Shown piece after piece: positions 1 through 9,796 of a DNA stretch of 64,000 nucleotides; within the stretch, counting starts at the first letter, position 1, and each line of letters opens with the position of its first letter. The translations under genes and the position numbers were made by a program. The stretch covers positions 1 to 64,000 of the forward strand of contig NZ_BJCL01000013.1 in NCBI RefSeq assembly GCF_005403045.1, written 5' to 3'. The DNA is from Pseudaquabacterium pictum. Lineage in GTDB: Bacteria; Pseudomonadota; Gammaproteobacteria; Burkholderiales; Burkholderiaceae_C. The notes below the pieces were generated by a model, which did not search any database, was not told the DNA's origin, and saw only the letters and a program-made list of their open reading frames with translations.

Positions 1-296
1 TCGTCAGGCAGCCGGTCGTCCCAGCCGCCGAGCCCTGCGAAATCGCGGAACAGCGGCACGTCGTGCAGCGCGTCTTCCATCGCCGGGTCGCTCAGGTTGA
101 ACCACTGCTGCATGAAGTGGATGCGCAACATCGCCTCGACGGGAAACGGCGGACGACCGCGACGGCCTTCGGGCATGTACGGCGACACCAGCGCGACCAG
201 ATCCGTCCACGGCACCACGCGCTCCATCTCGCTCAGAAACTCCCGCCGTCGCGTCCGCTTCGTCGACTGACCCAGACCCAGGCTCTGCTGCTTCAT
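1..296 (-). CDS. IS5-family transposase, N-terminal part, cut by window edge
   Basis: Reading from ATG at 296 gives 98 open codons to the window edge. The protein begins MKQQSLGLGQSTKRTRRREF and continues with RPPFPVEAMLRIHFMQQWF and LSDPAMEDALHDVPLFRDF. These are the hallmark N-terminal segments of IS5-type DDE transposases (the DUF772 region that precedes the catalytic domain). The catalytic DDE residues lie beyond the window, so it cannot be said whether the element is intact. There is no frameshift in the visible part. It is unrelated to the neighbouring metabolic genes and reads away from phhA. Confidence 0.85.
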   Translation of the reverse strand, partial: MKQQSLGLGQSTKRTRRREFLSEMERVVPWTDLVALVSPYMPEGRRGRPPFPVEAMLRIHFMQQWFNLSDPAMEDALHDVPLFRDFAGLGGWDDRLPD

Positions 297-364
297 GGCC
301 GGCATCGTCTCATCGGCTCACAGCGGGACCAAGCACATGGGCGACGGACTTTTGCAGACCGTCC
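1..364 (-). mobile_element. IS5-family insertion sequence, one end (rest lies outside the window)
   Basis: The transposase gene starts at 296 and reads off the left edge. Beyond its start codon, about 68 bp of leader ends in an IS-like terminus that begins GGACGGTCTGC when read on the minus strand. It is directly bordered by CTAA at 365-368 (TTAG on the element strand), which matches the four-base YTAR-type target known for IS5 elements. The terminus contains a short internal inverted repeat (GGACGG and CCGTC). The other end and the second target copy are not in the window, so the boundary at 364 is inferred from the terminus and the target match. Confidence 0.75.
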
Positions 365-472
365 CTAAGCGCCTGCGATCACCATGGGATCAAACCACAA
401 GCCCTGCAAATCGTGGGATGGACAAGCTTCCGGCAGCATTGGCAGCAGACTTGACCGACCGCCACGCCGCGC

Positions 473-1360
473 CTACCCCCGCCGCGCCGCGTGGTAAGCC
501 CCCGTCCCCCGCTTCACCACCCGATCCCCCACCCCGACCTCGCCCGGCGCCATCACCTCCGCCCCGCGTGTCTGCGCATACAACGGCGCAAAGTCGATGC
601 GCGCCAGATCCAGCAGCGCGTCCAGGCTGTCGATGACGAAGTAGGTTTCCTGGAAGTCGTCGATGCGATAGTGGGTGCGCATCACCCGCGCCACGTCGAA
701 GCCCAGGCGGTTGGGCGACGGGTCGTCCAGGCAGAAGCGGCTTTCGGTGGCCGACGAGGCGATGCCCGCGCCATAGATGCGCAGACCGTCGGCCTGCCGC
801 ACCAGGCCGAACTCCACCGTGTACCAGTACACCCGCGCCAGCATGTCCAGCACGCCCAGGCGCTGCGCCCGCAGGCCGCCTTCGCCGTAGGCCTGGATGA
901 AGTCGGCCATGGCCGGGTGCATCAGCAGCGGCACATGGCCGAACACGTCGTGGAAGACATCGGGCTCTTCCAGGTAGTCCAGCTGGTGCGGCGCGCGGAT
1001 GAACTGCCCGGCCGGGAAGCGCCGATTCGCCAGGTGCTCGAAGAACACCGCATCCGGCACCAGGCCGGGCACGGCCACCACCTGCCAGCCGGTGCGGCGC
1101 ATCAGCGCGTCTGACAGGCGGCGGAAGTCGGGGATTTCATCGGCACCGATCGGCAGCGCCGCCATGCCCTGCACAAAGGCATCGCAGGCGCGGCCGGGCA
1201 GCAGCTTGGTCTGGCGTTCGAACAGCGTCTTCCAGGTGGCGTGCTGGGCCGGGGTGTAGGCGGCCCAGTCCTGGTCGATGGTCCAGTCGGCGCGGGCCGG
1301 AGCGGCGCCGTCACCGGCGGCCAGGCCGTGCTTGGGGGAGTCAGCAGCGGGCCCGGCCAT
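473..1360 (-). CDS. phhA: phenylalanine 4-hydroxylase
   Basis: This is an iron- and pterin-dependent monooxygenase that converts L-phenylalanine to L-tyrosine in the cytoplasm. The 295-residue protein has the size of bacterial PhhA and lacks the regulatory domain of the animal enzymes. The iron site is visible: HQLDYLEEPDVFHDVFGH supplies His137 and His142, and YWYTVEFGL supplies Glu183. The C-terminus GDRVVKRGTG is also typical. The ATG start lies 6 bp after the murB stop, so the gene is probably co-transcribed with murB. That pairing looks like simple packing, since the two enzymes share no pathway. No PhhB (pterin carbinolamine dehydratase) is nearby. Confidence 0.96.
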   Translation of the reverse strand: MAGPAADSPKHGLAAGDGAAPARADWTIDQDWAAYTPAQHATWKTLFERQTKLLPGRACDAFVQGMAALPIGADEIPDFRRLSDALMRRTGWQVVAVPGLVPDAVFFEHLANRRFPAGQFIRAPHQLDYLEEPDVFHDVFGHVPLLMHPAMADFIQAYGEGGLRAQRLGVLDMLARVYWYTVEFGLVRQADGLRIYGAGIASSATESRFCLDDPSPNRLGFDVARVMRTHYRIDDFQETYFVIDSLDALLDLARIDFAPLYAQTRGAEVMAPGEVGVGDRVVKRGTGAYHAARRG

Positions 1361-1366
1361 GCTGCC

Positions 1367-2419
1367 TCACACCACCACCGGCTCCGGCTCCAGGCGGATG
1401 CCGAAGCGGCCGTACACACTCTCCTGGATGGCGCGGGCCAGCGTCATCACCTCGGCACCGGTGGCGCCGCCGCAGTTCACCAGCACCAGGGCCTGGCGCT
1501 CGTACACGCCGGCATTGCCCACGCGCTTGCCCTTCCAGCCGCAGGCGTCGATCAGCCAGCCCGCCGCCAGCTTGAAGCGGCCGTCGGCCAGCGGGTAGTG
1601 CACGATGTGCGGGTCGCGTCCGATGATGTCGCGGCACTGCTCGGCGCTGACCACCGGGTTCTTGAAGAAGCTGCCGGCATTGCCGATGGCCCGCCAGTCG
1701 GGCAGCTTGGCGCTGCGGATGGCGCACACCCAATCAAACACGGTGCGCGCGTCGGGCGTGTGGTTGCCGGTCTCGGCCATGCGGCGCTCGATGTCCAGGT
1801 AGCCCAGCACCGGCTGCCAGGGCTTGGGCAGGCGCAGGCGCACCCGGGTGATCACGCTCTTGCCTTCCAACCCGCCCTGCGCTGCCGGCTGCTTGAACAC
1901 GCTGTGCCGGTAGCCGAAGTGGCAGCGCGCGGCATCCAGCGTCACGCTGCGGCCGGTCACCAGGTCCACCGCGTCCAGGCTGTCGAAGCGGTCGGCCAGC
2001 TCCAGGCCGTAGGCGCCGATGTTCTGCACCGGCGCCGCGCCCACGGTACCCGGGATCAGCGCCAGGTTCTCCAGCCCGGGCAGGCCCTGGTCCAGCGTCC
2101 AGGCCACGGCATCGTGCCAGGTCTCGCCGGCGCCGAATTCCACGATCCAGGCATCCTCCCGCTCGGCCACCAGACGCCGGCCGGGCACGGCCACGCGCAG
2201 CACGACGGCGGCCGGGTCGCGGGTCAGCACCAGGTTGCTGCCACCGCCCAGCACCAGCTTGGGCGCGCGGCCCAGTTCGGGGTGATCGAGCACGCGGCGC
2301 ACGTCGGCATCGCCGTGGATGGTGACCAGGGTGTGCGCCACCGCCGGCAGGCCGAAGGTGTTCAGCGCGCGCAGGTTGGCCAGGCGGGCGATCTCCAGCG
2401 TGGGTGGCGAGGACGGCAT
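1367..2419 (-). CDS. murB: UDP-N-acetylenolpyruvoylglucosamine reductase
   Basis: MurB is the cytoplasmic FAD enzyme that reduces UDP-GlcNAc-enolpyruvate to UDP-MurNAc using NADPH in peptidoglycan synthesis. From ATG 2419 the protein has 350 residues, close to the 342 of E. coli-type (type I) MurB. The FAD-binding segment VLGGGSNLVL, the YRHSVFK segment and AGSFFKNPVVS, with the catalytic serine, are present. The C-terminal region carries the Glu-containing EPEPVVV end. An in-frame GTG at 2446 would add nine residues, but its only possible ribosome-binding site (GGAG) directly abuts it, so the ATG is preferred. It lies upstream of phhA on the same strand. Confidence 0.95.
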   Translation of the reverse strand: MPSSPPTLEIARLANLRALNTFGLPAVAHTLVTIHGDADVRRVLDHPELGRAPKLVLGGGSNLVLTRDPAAVVLRVAVPGRRLVAEREDAWIVEFGAGETWHDAVAWTLDQGLPGLENLALIPGTVGAAPVQNIGAYGLELADRFDSLDAVDLVTGRSVTLDAARCHFGYRHSVFKQPAAQGGLEGKSVITRVRLRLPKPWQPVLGYLDIERRMAETGNHTPDARTVFDWVCAIRSAKLPDWRAIGNAGSFFKNPVVSAEQCRDIIGRDPHIVHYPLADGRFKLAAGWLIDACGWKGKRVGNAGVYERQALVLVNCGGATGAEVMTLARAIQESVYGRFGIRLEPEPVVV

Positions 2420-2565
2420 GGCCGGATTCTGACCGACAGCCGCCACCTCCGGGCTGCACGACGGAACTGGGCCGCCGTGGTCGGGTTGTTCGGCGGCTGA
2501 GCGGGGGCTCGGGTGTCGGACACTCTCGCATCAGCCGTGTCCGCACCACCCTACAGGATTCCGCC

Positions 2566-3132
2566 ATGTCCCAGCTGCCGCCCGCTTCCGCACCGCTGCT
2601 CCCGGCCCGCCAGGGCCTGCCCTCGCCGACGCGCCGCCGCACGCTGCGGCTGGGCCTGGCCGCCGCCACGCTGCTGGCCACCGGCGGCGCCCGCGCGTTG
2701 GCGGCGCCCAAGGGCAAGGTGGTGCTGTCGGTGGTGGGCACGCTCAGCCAGGCCAATGCCGGTGCGCGCGCCGATTTCGACATGGCCATGCTCGAGGCCC
2801 TGCCGCAGCACAGCTTCACCACCAGCACGCCCTGGTTCAAGGAGCCCAAGCGCTTCAGTGGTCCGCTGCTGCGTGATGTGCTGGCCGCCGCCGGCGCCAA
2901 GGGCACGGCCCTGCGCGCGGTGGCGCTGAACGACTACAAGGTGGAGATCCCGGTGGAAGACGCGCTGCGCCACAAGGTGCTGCTGGCCACCCGGCTCGAT
3001 GGCCAGCCGATGCCGGTGCGCGAGAAGGGCCCGCTGTTCATCATCTACCCCTACGACGAAAGCGCCGATCTGCGCAGCGAGCGCTACTACAGCCGCTCGG
3101 CCTGGCAGCTGCGCACGCTGGAAGTGCGCTGA
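2566..3132 (+). CDS. exported molybdopterin-binding-fold protein (small oxidoreductase-like)
   Basis: The 188-residue protein starts at ATG 2566, with AGGA about seven bases upstream. Residues 20-45 form a signal sequence with a three-arginine stretch ([16 protein letters not shown]), possibly Tat-type although the full SRRxFLK motif is absent. The mature part ([41 protein letters not shown]) resembles the compact oxidoreductase molybdopterin-binding domain of the SUOX family. I see no conserved cysteine to coordinate molybdenum, so it may be a cofactor-free sensor relative. It sits 20 bp before a hybrid sensor kinase on the same strand. The simplest inference is that this periplasmic protein supplies the signal to that kinase. 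Confidence 0.75.
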   Translation: MSQLPPASAPLLPARQGLPSPTRRRTLRLGLAAATLLATGGARALAAPKGKVVLSVVGTLSQANAGARADFDMAMLEALPQHSFTTSTPWFKEPKRFSGPLLRDVLAAAGAKGTALRAVALNDYKVEIPVEDALRHKVLLATRLDGQPMPVREKGPLFIIYPYDESADLRSERYYSRSAWQLRTLEVR

Positions 3133-3152
3133 GCAGTCCCCACCCCTTGCCG

Positions 3153-5579
3153 ATGCAGCCACCGCGCCCGCCACGCCCGCCCCGCCAGGACTGGCAGCGC
3201 CCCAGCGGCTGGCTGCTGGCCACCGGCGTGGGCCTGGTGCTGGCGCTGGCGGCCATCGGCTGGGTGCAGTGGCGCCAGGTGTCGCTGCTCAGCGGCACGG
3301 TGCGCTACGAGGGCGACAACCTGGTCTGGAGCTTCTTCCAGGTCGAAAGTGAATTCCTGCAGTTGCGTGACCTGCTGCGCGAGGCCCAGCTGGAGCCCGG
3401 CGACACCGTGCGCGAGCCGGTCACCGAGCGGGTGCGCCAGCGCTTCGAGCTGTTTGCCAGCCGGCTGCCGCTGGTGCAGCCGCAGCGGGTGGCGCATCTG
3501 GTGGACTTCGGCCAGGAGCATGTGCTGACCATGGCCGCGCTGGATGCCTTCGTGCGCAAGCACGATCCGGTGCTGGGCGAGGCCGCCACCCGGCCGCTGA
3601 CGCAGCAGGCCGCGGTGGCCGCGCTGGCCGATCTGTCGACGCTGTTCGCGCCCATCCACGACCTGACGCTGCGCGCCAACCAGCGCATCGCCGAGAACGT
3701 GGGCGACCGCAACGACGCGGTGCGCGACCAGGCCCGCCTCAGCATGGGCTTGACGGCCTTCCAGAGCGTGCTGACGCTCACCTTCGCGCTGCTGACGGCA
3801 CGGCAGTTCCGCAGCCTGCTGCGCCGCCGGCGCGAGCTGCAGCAGGTGGCCAACAACCTGCAGGAAGCCCGCGCCGAGGCCGAGGCCGCCAGCCAGGCCA
3901 AGAGTGCCTTCCTGGCCAACATGAGCCATGAGCTGCGCACCCCGTTCAACGGCGTGCTGGGCATGCTGGCCCTGCTCGACAGCGACCGGCTCGACGCCGA
4001 GCAGGCCGACTACCTGCGCACCGCCCGCGAATCGGCCACCCACCTGCTGGACCTGCTGAACGACATCCTCGACATCAGCAAGCTCGAAAGCGGCCGGCTC
4101 GACATCGTGCCCCACGCGCTGGACTTCCACCGCCTGCTGCGTGATGTGCAATCGCTGATGGCGCTGTCGGCCGAGGCCAAGGGCCTGGACCTGCGGGTGC
4201 ATGTGGCGCCCGAGGCGCCCGAATGGGTGATGGCCGACGGCAAGCGGCTCAAGCAGATCCTGTTCAACCTGATGTCCAACGCGGTGAAGTTCACCGACGA
4301 AGGAGAGGTCTCGCTGACCGTCAGCACCCGGCCGGCACCGGCCGATGCGCTGGGCGATGCGCCGATGCACGAGCTGCGCTTCGTGGTGCGCGACACCGGC
4401 ATCGGCATGAGCGAGGCGATGCGGGCGCGGCTGTTCCAGCGTTTCAGCCAGGGCGACGACAGCACCTCGCGCCGCTTCGGCGGCACCGGCCTGGGGCTGG
4501 AGATCTCGCGCAGCCTGGCCCGCATGATGGGCGGCGACATCACCGTCGACAGCAAGCCGGGCCAGGGCTCGGTGTTCACCCTCAGCCTGGACCTGCCCGG
4601 CGCACGGCCCGACCGGCTGGAGGCGCTGACCGCCCCAGGCGAGCTGCTGCCGATCGAACCCGCCGACGGCGGCGATGCCGGCGAAGGGCTGGACCTGCTG
4701 GTGGCCGACGACCACCCGGTGAACCGCAAGTTCCTGGCCATCCTGCTGCGCCGCATGGGCCACCGGGTGCGCCTGGCCAGCAACGGCGCCGAGGCCGTGG
4801 CCATGGTGACGGCACAGGTGCCCGACCTGGTCTTCATGGATGTGCACATGCCGGTGCAGGACGGCCTGCAGGCCACCCGCGCGCTGCGCACCGGGCCGGC
4901 GCCGATGAACAAGGTGCCCATCGTGGCGCTGACCGCCGACGCCTTTGCCGACACGCGCCAGCGCGTGCTCGAGGCCGGCATGAACAATTTCCTGTCCAAA
5001 CCGGTGCAGCCGGACGATATCGAGGCATTGCTCAGCGCCTTGTTCGGCGCGCGTGCCCAAGGGCCGCGTGCCGGCGCAGGCGAATTCGACGACTCTGGCC
5101 TGGCGCCGCTGGCGTTGGACAACCCACCCGCCACCGCCTCTGCCCCCGTGCCTGCCACCAACCTGCCGCCCCCCCCAGCCGCTGCCCCGGCAGCGGCGCG
5201 GCGGCGATTCCGCGCCAGCGACGTGGCGCTGCACCTGGACATGGCGGTGATCGGCGACCTGTGCGTCGGCGTCACCCTGTCGGGTTACCAATCGGTGCTG
5301 GCCGGCTTCTTCAGCGATGAATCCGGCAGCTCGGCCAACCTGCTGGCCGCGCTGGACCGTGGCGAAACCGCGGTGCTCAAGAGCCTGGCCCATGCGGTCA
5401 AGGGTGCGTCAGCCAGCCTGGGCCTGCGCGCGGTGAATGCGCTGGCCCTGAAGATCGAAGCCGAGGGTGCCGGCTACGGCCCCGACGACTGCGCCGCCGC
5501 CGCCGCCCAGCTGCGCGAGTTGCTCGACACCGGCCGTGCGCTGCTGCAGCGCATGGGCTTCGCCGGCACCGCGCTGTAG
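3153..5579 (+). CDS. hybrid sensor histidine kinase with receiver and HPt domains
   Basis: This is an 808-residue inner-membrane phosphorelay protein. From the ATG at 3153, a transmembrane segment lies at about 20-40 and a second at about 200-217, with an unclassified periplasmic stretch between them. A coiled segment leads into the HisKA box [20 protein letters not shown], with His at about 259. The HATPase domain follows, with DTGIGM and [15 protein letters not shown] receiver domain begins near 513 ([12 protein letters not shown]), with phosphoacceptor Asp near 562 in [13 protein letters not shown] proline/alanine linker leads to a C-terminal HPt domain with [12 protein letters not shown], His near 746. 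It has no adjacent output regulator, so the final target is elsewhere. A TTG two codons upstream is a less likely start. Confidence 0.93.
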   Translation: MQPPRPPRPPRQDWQRPSGWLLATGVGLVLALAAIGWVQWRQVSLLSGTVRYEGDNLVWSFFQVESEFLQLRDLLREAQLEPGDTVREPVTERVRQRFELFASRLPLVQPQRVAHLVDFGQEHVLTMAALDAFVRKHDPVLGEAATRPLTQQAAVAALADLSTLFAPIHDLTLRANQRIAENVGDRNDAVRDQARLSMGLTAFQSVLTLTFALLTARQFRSLLRRRRELQQVANNLQEARAEAEAASQAKSAFLANMSHELRTPFNGVLGMLALLDSDRLDAEQADYLRTARESATHLLDLLNDILDISKLESGRLDIVPHALDFHRLLRDVQSLMALSAEAKGLDLRVHVAPEAPEWVMADGKRLKQILFNLMSNAVKFTDEGEVSLTVSTRPAPADALGDAPMHELRFVVRDTGIGMSEAMRARLFQRFSQGDDSTSRRFGGTGLGLEISRSLARMMGGDITVDSKPGQGSVFTLSLDLPGARPDRLEALTAPGELLPIEPADGGDAGEGLDLLVADDHPVNRKFLAILLRRMGHRVRLASNGAEAVAMVTAQVPDLVFMDVHMPVQDGLQATRALRTGPAPMNKVPIVALTADAFADTRQRVLEAGMNNFLSKPVQPDDIEALLSALFGARAQGPRAGAGEFDDSGLAPLALDNPPATASAPVPATNLPPPPAAAPAAARRRFRASDVALHLDMAVIGDLCVGVTLSGYQSVLAGFFSDESGSSANLLAALDRGETAVLKSLAHAVKGASASLGLRAVNALALKIEAEGAGYGPDDCAAAAAQLRELLDTGRALLQRMGFAGTAL

Positions 5580-5652
5580 CCCCGGGCGGCCGCCTGCCGG
5601 CCACCCCTGCGTGGCAAAATCCAGGCCGTTGCCCGCCTCCCAGAGCCCTGCC

Positions 5653-6153
5653 ATGCCCAGCTTCGACACCGTGCTTGAACCCAACCTGGTGGAGCTGCGC
5701 AACGCGGTGGACCAGAGCAACAAGGAGATCGGCACCCGCTTTGATTTCAAGGGCTCGGCGGCCAAGATCGAGAGCGTGGAGGCCGGCAAGGACCGCAGCC
5801 TGCAACTGCATGCCGACAGCGATTTCCAGATCGCCCAGGTGCGCGACATCCTCACCAGCAAGCTGACCAAGCGCGGCGTGGACATCCGCTTCCTCGACTT
5901 CAGCGCCAAGATCGAGAAGATGGGTGGCGACAAGGTGCGGCAGACGGTCACCGTCAAGCAGGGCATCGACAGCGAGACGGCCAAGAAGATCCAGGGCATC
6001 GTCAAGCAGAGCAAGCTGAAGGTGCAGGCCGCCATCCAGGGCGACAGCGTGCGCATCACCGGCGGCAAGCGTGACGACCTGCAGGCCGCCATTGCACTGC
6101 TGAAGAAGGACGTCACCGACGTGCCGCTGGCGTTCAACAACTTCCGCGATTGA
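5653..6153 (+). CDS. yajQ: YajQ family cyclic-di-GMP-binding protein
   Basis: YajQ-family proteins are small nucleotide-binding proteins. Some relatives bind cyclic di-GMP and modulate transcription factors, as reported for Xanthomonas. The 166-residue product begins [20 protein letters not shown] and carries the usual segments [30 protein letters not shown] and the C-terminal [13 protein letters not shown], so it is full length. The stop codon overlaps the start of the following protease gene (TGATG), which indicates translational coupling. An HD-GYP protein later in the window points to cyclic di-GMP signalling in this organism. Whether this copy binds the nucleotide cannot be seen from sequence. 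Confidence 0.95.
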   Translation: MPSFDTVLEPNLVELRNAVDQSNKEIGTRFDFKGSAAKIESVEAGKDRSLQLHADSDFQIAQVRDILTSKLTKRGVDIRFLDFSAKIEKMGGDKVRQTVTVKQGIDSETAKKIQGIVKQSKLKVQAAIQGDSVRITGGKRDDLQAAIALLKKDVTDVPLAFNNFRD

Positions 6154-6797
6154 TGCGCCGCGCGGCCGTCACCCTGGTGCTGGCGGCCATGGCCGCCGGT
6201 GCGGCCGCCCAGTCGGTCAGCCTGCAGGGCAGCATGGGGGCCCACAAGGCACTGCTGGTCATCGACGGCCAGCCGCAGATGCTGGCCGTGGGCGCCAGCG
6301 CCCGTGGCGTGACACTGCGGCGCCTGGGCGACGGTGAAGCCGAGGTGGAGGTGGGCGGCCAGGTGCGGCTGCTGCGCCTGGGCGCGGCGCCCTCCCGGGT
6401 GGGCACGGGCGGCGGCACGGCCGAGGGCAGCGGCAGCATCGTGCTGCCGATGGGCAGCGGCGGACACTTCAGCGCAGCCGGCACCATCAACGGCAAGCAG
6501 GTGACCTTCCTCGTCGACACCGGCGCCACCAGCGTGGCGCTGAGCCAGTCGGAAGCCAACCGCATCGGCTTGGACTGGAAGCGCGGCCGCCCGGGCTTGA
6601 CCCACACGGCCAACGGCACAGTGCCGGTCTACGCGGTGAACCTGACCTCGGTGCGGGTGGGCGACGTGGAGATCGCCAACGTGGCCGGCGTGGTGGTGCC
6701 GTCGGACATGCCGGTGGTGCTGCTGGGCAACAGCTTCCTCAACCGCTTCAACATGCGCCGCGACAACGACGTGATGCGGCTGGAGAAGAAGCCCTGA
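6153..6797 (+). CDS. retropepsin-like aspartic protease (TIGR02281 family), exported
   Basis: This 214-residue protein starts at the ATG that overlaps the yajQ stop (TGATG). The first 20 or so residues ([20 protein letters not shown]) form a signal peptide with an AxA-type cleavage site. A beta-rich N-terminal segment is followed by a single retroviral-type aspartic protease domain: VTFLVDTGATSVALS carries the catalytic Asp at about 122, and PVVLLGNSFLNRF is the second conserved strand. One DTG motif implies that the active enzyme is a dimer. A periplasmic location is inferred and the substrates are unknown. No adjacent gene suggests a specific role. Confidence 0.88.
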   Translation: MRRAAVTLVLAAMAAGAAAQSVSLQGSMGAHKALLVIDGQPQMLAVGASARGVTLRRLGDGEAEVEVGGQVRLLRLGAAPSRVGTGGGTAEGSGSIVLPMGSGGHFSAAGTINGKQVTFLVDTGATSVALSQSEANRIGLDWKRGRPGLTHTANGTVPVYAVNLTSVRVGDVEIANVAGVVVPSDMPVVLLGNSFLNRFNMRRDNDVMRLEKKP

Positions 6798-6919
6798 GCT
6801 TCGCTTTGGGCTCGTTGCGGAAATTGGTTTCTGCGCGATCGCGCTGAAGATGGCGAACCGGCAAGTTCCGCTTCGAGCCCGAAGCTGCCAACCATCCCAG
6901 ACCGAGCAGCAATTTGCTT

Positions 6920-6947
6920 TAGTTGTCAATTAAACAGCTGGCAACTA
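6920..6947. promoter_or_regulatory. imperfect palindrome over the kynB promoter, candidate operator
   Basis: TAGTTGTC at 6920-6927 and GGCAACTA at 6940-6947 form 8-base arms with one mismatch and a 12-base spacer. The site covers the -35 box and spacer of the predicted kynB promoter, as expected for a repressor or for an Lrp/AsnC-type regulator. KynR of that family controls kyn genes in Pseudomonas and Burkholderia. No regulator gene is adjacent here, so the binding protein is unknown. Confidence 0.5.
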
Positions 6948-6951
6948 TGAT
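6923..6951 (+). promoter_or_regulatory. sigma-70-type promoter of kynBUA
   Basis: TTGTCA at 6923-6928 and TATGAT at 6946-6951 are separated by exactly 17 bp and match the consensus at 5 of 6 positions each. Transcription should begin near 6957-6959, which is the position of the kynB ATG (6958). The mRNA is therefore predicted to be leaderless, in keeping with the lack of any ribosome-binding site before kynB. Confidence 0.65.
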
Positions 6952-6957
6952 TCCCGG

Positions 6958-7581
6958 ATGCGACGCCTCTGGGACATCTCTCCGCCTGTGCAGCCGGGCT
7001 CGCCGGTGTTTCCGGGTGATGCGCCTTATCAGCAAACCTGGGGTGCCACGCTGTCGGCCGATTGCCCTGTGAACGTGGCCACGCTGACGCTCAGCCCGCA
7101 CACCGGGGCCCATGCCGATGCGCCGCTGCACTACAGCGCCGATGGCGCCGCCGTCGGCGCGCTGGATCTGGCACCCTTCCTTGGTCACTGCCGCGTCATC
7201 CATGCCATCGGCTGCGGGCCGCTGGTCACCTGGCAGCACCTGCAGCATGCGCTGCACCAGCTGCCGCCGCGGGTGCTGGTGCGCACCTATGCCCGCCAGC
7301 CCACAGATTGGGACGGCGCGCTCAGTGCCTATGCGCCCGACACCGTCAGCCGGCTGGCCGATGCCGGCGTGCAGTTGATCGGCATCGACACCGCCAGCAT
7401 CGACCCCGCCGACAGCAAGGCCCTGCCCAGCCATCAGGTGATCCGCGCCCGCGGCCTGCGGGTGCTGGAGAACCTGGTGCTCGACGACGTGCCCGAGGGC
7501 GACTACGAGCTGATCGCCCTGCCGCTGAAGCTGATGACGGCCGATGCGTCACCCGTGCGTGCCGTGCTGCGCGCCCTCTGA
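6958..7581 (+). CDS. kynB: kynurenine formamidase (arylformamidase)
   Basis: KynB hydrolyses N-formyl-L-kynurenine to kynurenine and formate, the second step of tryptophan breakdown by the kynurenine route. The 207-residue protein begins [20 protein letters not shown] and has the metal-binding signature [14 protein letters not shown] that defines the bacterial KynB (cyclase-like) family. [20 protein letters not shown] is also diagnostic. It is the first gene of a kynB-kynU-kynA operon. The ATG has no Shine-Dalgarno sequence, and it coincides with the predicted transcription start of the promoter immediately upstream. Confidence 0.96.
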   Translation: MRRLWDISPPVQPGSPVFPGDAPYQQTWGATLSADCPVNVATLTLSPHTGAHADAPLHYSADGAAVGALDLAPFLGHCRVIHAIGCGPLVTWQHLQHALHQLPPRVLVRTYARQPTDWDGALSAYAPDTVSRLADAGVQLIGIDTASIDPADSKALPSHQVIRARGLRVLENLVLDDVPEGDYELIALPLKLMTADASPVRAVLRAL

Positions 7582-7593
7582 AAGATGCCACCG

Positions 7594-8898
7594 ATGACCA
7601 CCCGACACGATGCCCTGGCGCTGGACGCCGATGACGCCCTGGCCCCGCTGCGCCAGCTTTTCCAGATCCCCGACGGACTGGTCTACCTGGATGGCAACTC
7701 GCTGGGCGTGCTGCCCCGCGCCACCGCCACCCGTGTGGCCCAGGTGGTGTCGCAGGAATGGGGCGAGGGCCTGATCGGCAGCTGGAACGCCGCCGGCTGG
7801 ATGGCGCTGCCGCAGCAAATCGGCGACAAGATCGCGCCACTGGTGGGCGTGGGCGCCGGCGAGTTGGTGGTGGCCGATTCGACCAGCGTCAACCTGTTCA
7901 AGGTGCTGTCGGCCGCGCTGGCGCTGCAGCGCGCGGCCGATCCGGCGCGGACCGTGGTCGTCAGTGAACGCAGCAACTTCCCCACCGACCTCTACATCGC
8001 CGAAAGCCTGGGCCGCCAGCACGGCTGCACCCTGCACCTGGTCGACCGGCCCGAGGACATCCCCGCCGCCCTCGGCCCCAGCACCGCGGTGCTGATGCTC
8101 ACCCAGGTCAACTACCGCAACGGCCGGCTGCATGACATGGCTGCGCTCAGCGCCGCCGCCCATGCCGCTGGCGCGCTGACGGTGTGGGACCTGGCCCACT
8201 CCGCCGGCGCGGTGCCGGTGGCACTGGCCGCCGACGGCGCTGACTTTGCGGTGGGCTGTGGCTACAAGTACCTCAACGGCGGCCCCGGCGCGCCGGCCTT
8301 CTGCTGGGCCCATCCGCGCCATGCCAGCCAGGCCTGGCAGCCGCTGGCCGGCTGGCACGGCCATGCCGCGCCGTTCGCCTTCGAGCCGGGCTACCAGCCG
8401 GCGCCGGGCATCACCCGCTACCTCTGCGGCACGCCGCCGGTGCTGGCCATGGCCGCGCTGGAATGCGGCGTCGACACCCTGCTGGCAGCCCGGCCGCTGG
8501 GCGGCATGGCGGCCATCCGCGCCAAGTCGCTGGCGTTGACACGGCTGTTCATCGACCTGGTGCAGCAGCGCTGCGGTGGGCACGGCCTGCAGTTCGCCTC
8601 GCCCGATGTCGATGCCCAGCGCGGCAGTCAGGTCTGCCTGGCCTTCTCGGCTGACAGCGCCGCCGGCCAGGCCGGCGCCGCATTTGCGGTGGTGCAGGCG
8701 CTGATCGCCCGCCGCGTGGTGGGCGATTTCCGCGCCGGCGATGCGAAGGACGGCCTGCCCGACATCCTGCGCTTCGGCGTCACCCCGCTGTACACCCGCT
8801 TTGCCGATGTGTGGGATGCGGTGGAACAGCTGCGCCAGGTGCTGGAGACCGGCGAGTGGCGCGAGGCCCGCTTCAACCAGCGCGGGGTGGTGACATGA
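7594..8898 (+). CDS. kynU: kynureninase
   Basis: KynU is a PLP enzyme that cleaves L-kynurenine to anthranilate and L-alanine. The sequence shows [13 protein letters not shown] near the N-terminus, and the lysine expected to bind PLP near residue 225 in [15 protein letters not shown]. Length is about 434 residues, as in other bacterial KynU proteins. ATG 7594 is preferred over ATG 7585 because GAAAG at 7580-7584 is then correctly spaced. The choice changes only three residues. The stop codon overlaps the kynA start (ATGA), so the two genes are translationally coupled. Confidence 0.96.
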   Translation: MTTRHDALALDADDALAPLRQLFQIPDGLVYLDGNSLGVLPRATATRVAQVVSQEWGEGLIGSWNAAGWMALPQQIGDKIAPLVGVGAGELVVADSTSVNLFKVLSAALALQRAADPARTVVVSERSNFPTDLYIAESLGRQHGCTLHLVDRPEDIPAALGPSTAVLMLTQVNYRNGRLHDMAALSAAAHAAGALTVWDLAHSAGAVPVALAADGADFAVGCGYKYLNGGPGAPAFCWAHPRHASQAWQPLAGWHGHAAPFAFEPGYQPAPGITRYLCGTPPVLAMAALECGVDTLLAARPLGGMAAIRAKSLALTRLFIDLVQQRCGGHGLQFASPDVDAQRGSQVCLAFSADSAAGQAGAAFAVVQALIARRVVGDFRAGDAKDGLPDILRFGVTPLYTRFADVWDAVEQLRQVLETGEWREARFNQRGVVT

Positions 8899-9791
8899 GC
8901 GGTTGCCCGTTCGGCCATGGCGCCGATGGCGACGCCGCCGCGCCCACGCCGGCGCCGCCGGCCGCCGACCTGCAACGGCACGAGGGCGCGCAGCTCGACT
9001 TCAGCGCCGACATGAGCTACGGCGACTACCTGCACCTGGACGCGGTGCTCAGCGCCCAGCACCCGCTGTCGCCGGCACACGACGAGATGCTGTTCATCGT
9101 GCAGCACCAGACCAGCGAGCTGTGGATGAAGCTGATGTTGCACGAGCTGCGCGCCGCCGTCGCCGCCATCGCTGCCGACCAGCTGCCCACCGCCTTCAAG
9201 ATGCTGGCGCGGGTCAGCCGCATCATGGAACAGCTGGTGCATGCCTGGGATGTGCTGGCCACGATGACGCCGCCCGAGTACAGCGCCATCCGGCCCTACC
9301 TGGCGCGGTCCAGCGGCTTCCAGAGCTGGCAGTACCGCTGCATCGAGTTCCTGCTCGGCAACAAGAACGCCGCGATGCTGCAACCCCATGCCCACAGCCC
9401 GCAGCGTCTGGCCGAAGTGGAGGCCGCCTGGCGCGCGCCGTCGCTCTACGACGAGGCGCTGCGCCTGATGGCCCGCCGCGGCCTGGCGGTGCCCGCCAGC
9501 CACACCGACCGCGACTGGACGCGCCCGTATGCCGCCAGCGACGCGGTCGAGCAGGCTTGGCTGGTGGCCTACCGGGCCCCCGAGGCCCACTGGGACCTGT
9601 ACCAGCTGGGCGAGGAGCTCACCGACCTGGAAGACGCCTTCCGGCTCTGGCGCTTTCGCCACCTCACCACCGTCACCCGCATCATCGGCATGAAGACCGG
9701 CACCGGCGGCACCAGCGGCGCCGGCTACCTGCGCCGCATGCTCGACGTGGAACTGTTCCCCGAGCTCTGGAAGCTGCGCACCGACCTGTGA
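8895..9791 (+). CDS. kynA: tryptophan 2,3-dioxygenase
   Basis: KynA is the haem dioxygenase that opens the indole ring of L-tryptophan to give N-formylkynurenine, the first step of the pathway encoded by this operon. The 298-residue protein has the family core [39 protein letters not shown] and the C-terminal [17 protein letters not shown] segment that contacts substrate. A short Ala/Pro-rich N-terminus precedes the domain. The start ATG overlaps the kynU stop (ATGA). The three enzymes together convert tryptophan to anthranilate. No anthranilate dioxygenase or quinolinate genes are present in the window. Confidence 0.97.
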   Translation: MSGCPFGHGADGDAAAPTPAPPAADLQRHEGAQLDFSADMSYGDYLHLDAVLSAQHPLSPAHDEMLFIVQHQTSELWMKLMLHELRAAVAAIAADQLPTAFKMLARVSRIMEQLVHAWDVLATMTPPEYSAIRPYLARSSGFQSWQYRCIEFLLGNKNAAMLQPHAHSPQRLAEVEAAWRAPSLYDEALRLMARRGLAVPASHTDRDWTRPYAASDAVEQAWLVAYRAPEAHWDLYQLGEELTDLEDAFRLWRFRHLTTVTRIIGMKTGTGGTSGAGYLRRMLDVELFPELWKLRTDL

Positions 9792-9796
9792 GGCCG

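Noticed and set aside
3087-5393. 768-codon minus-strand open frame opposite the hybrid kinase
   Set aside because: The translation lacks any domain pattern, whereas the plus strand has complete kinase, receiver and HPt motifs.
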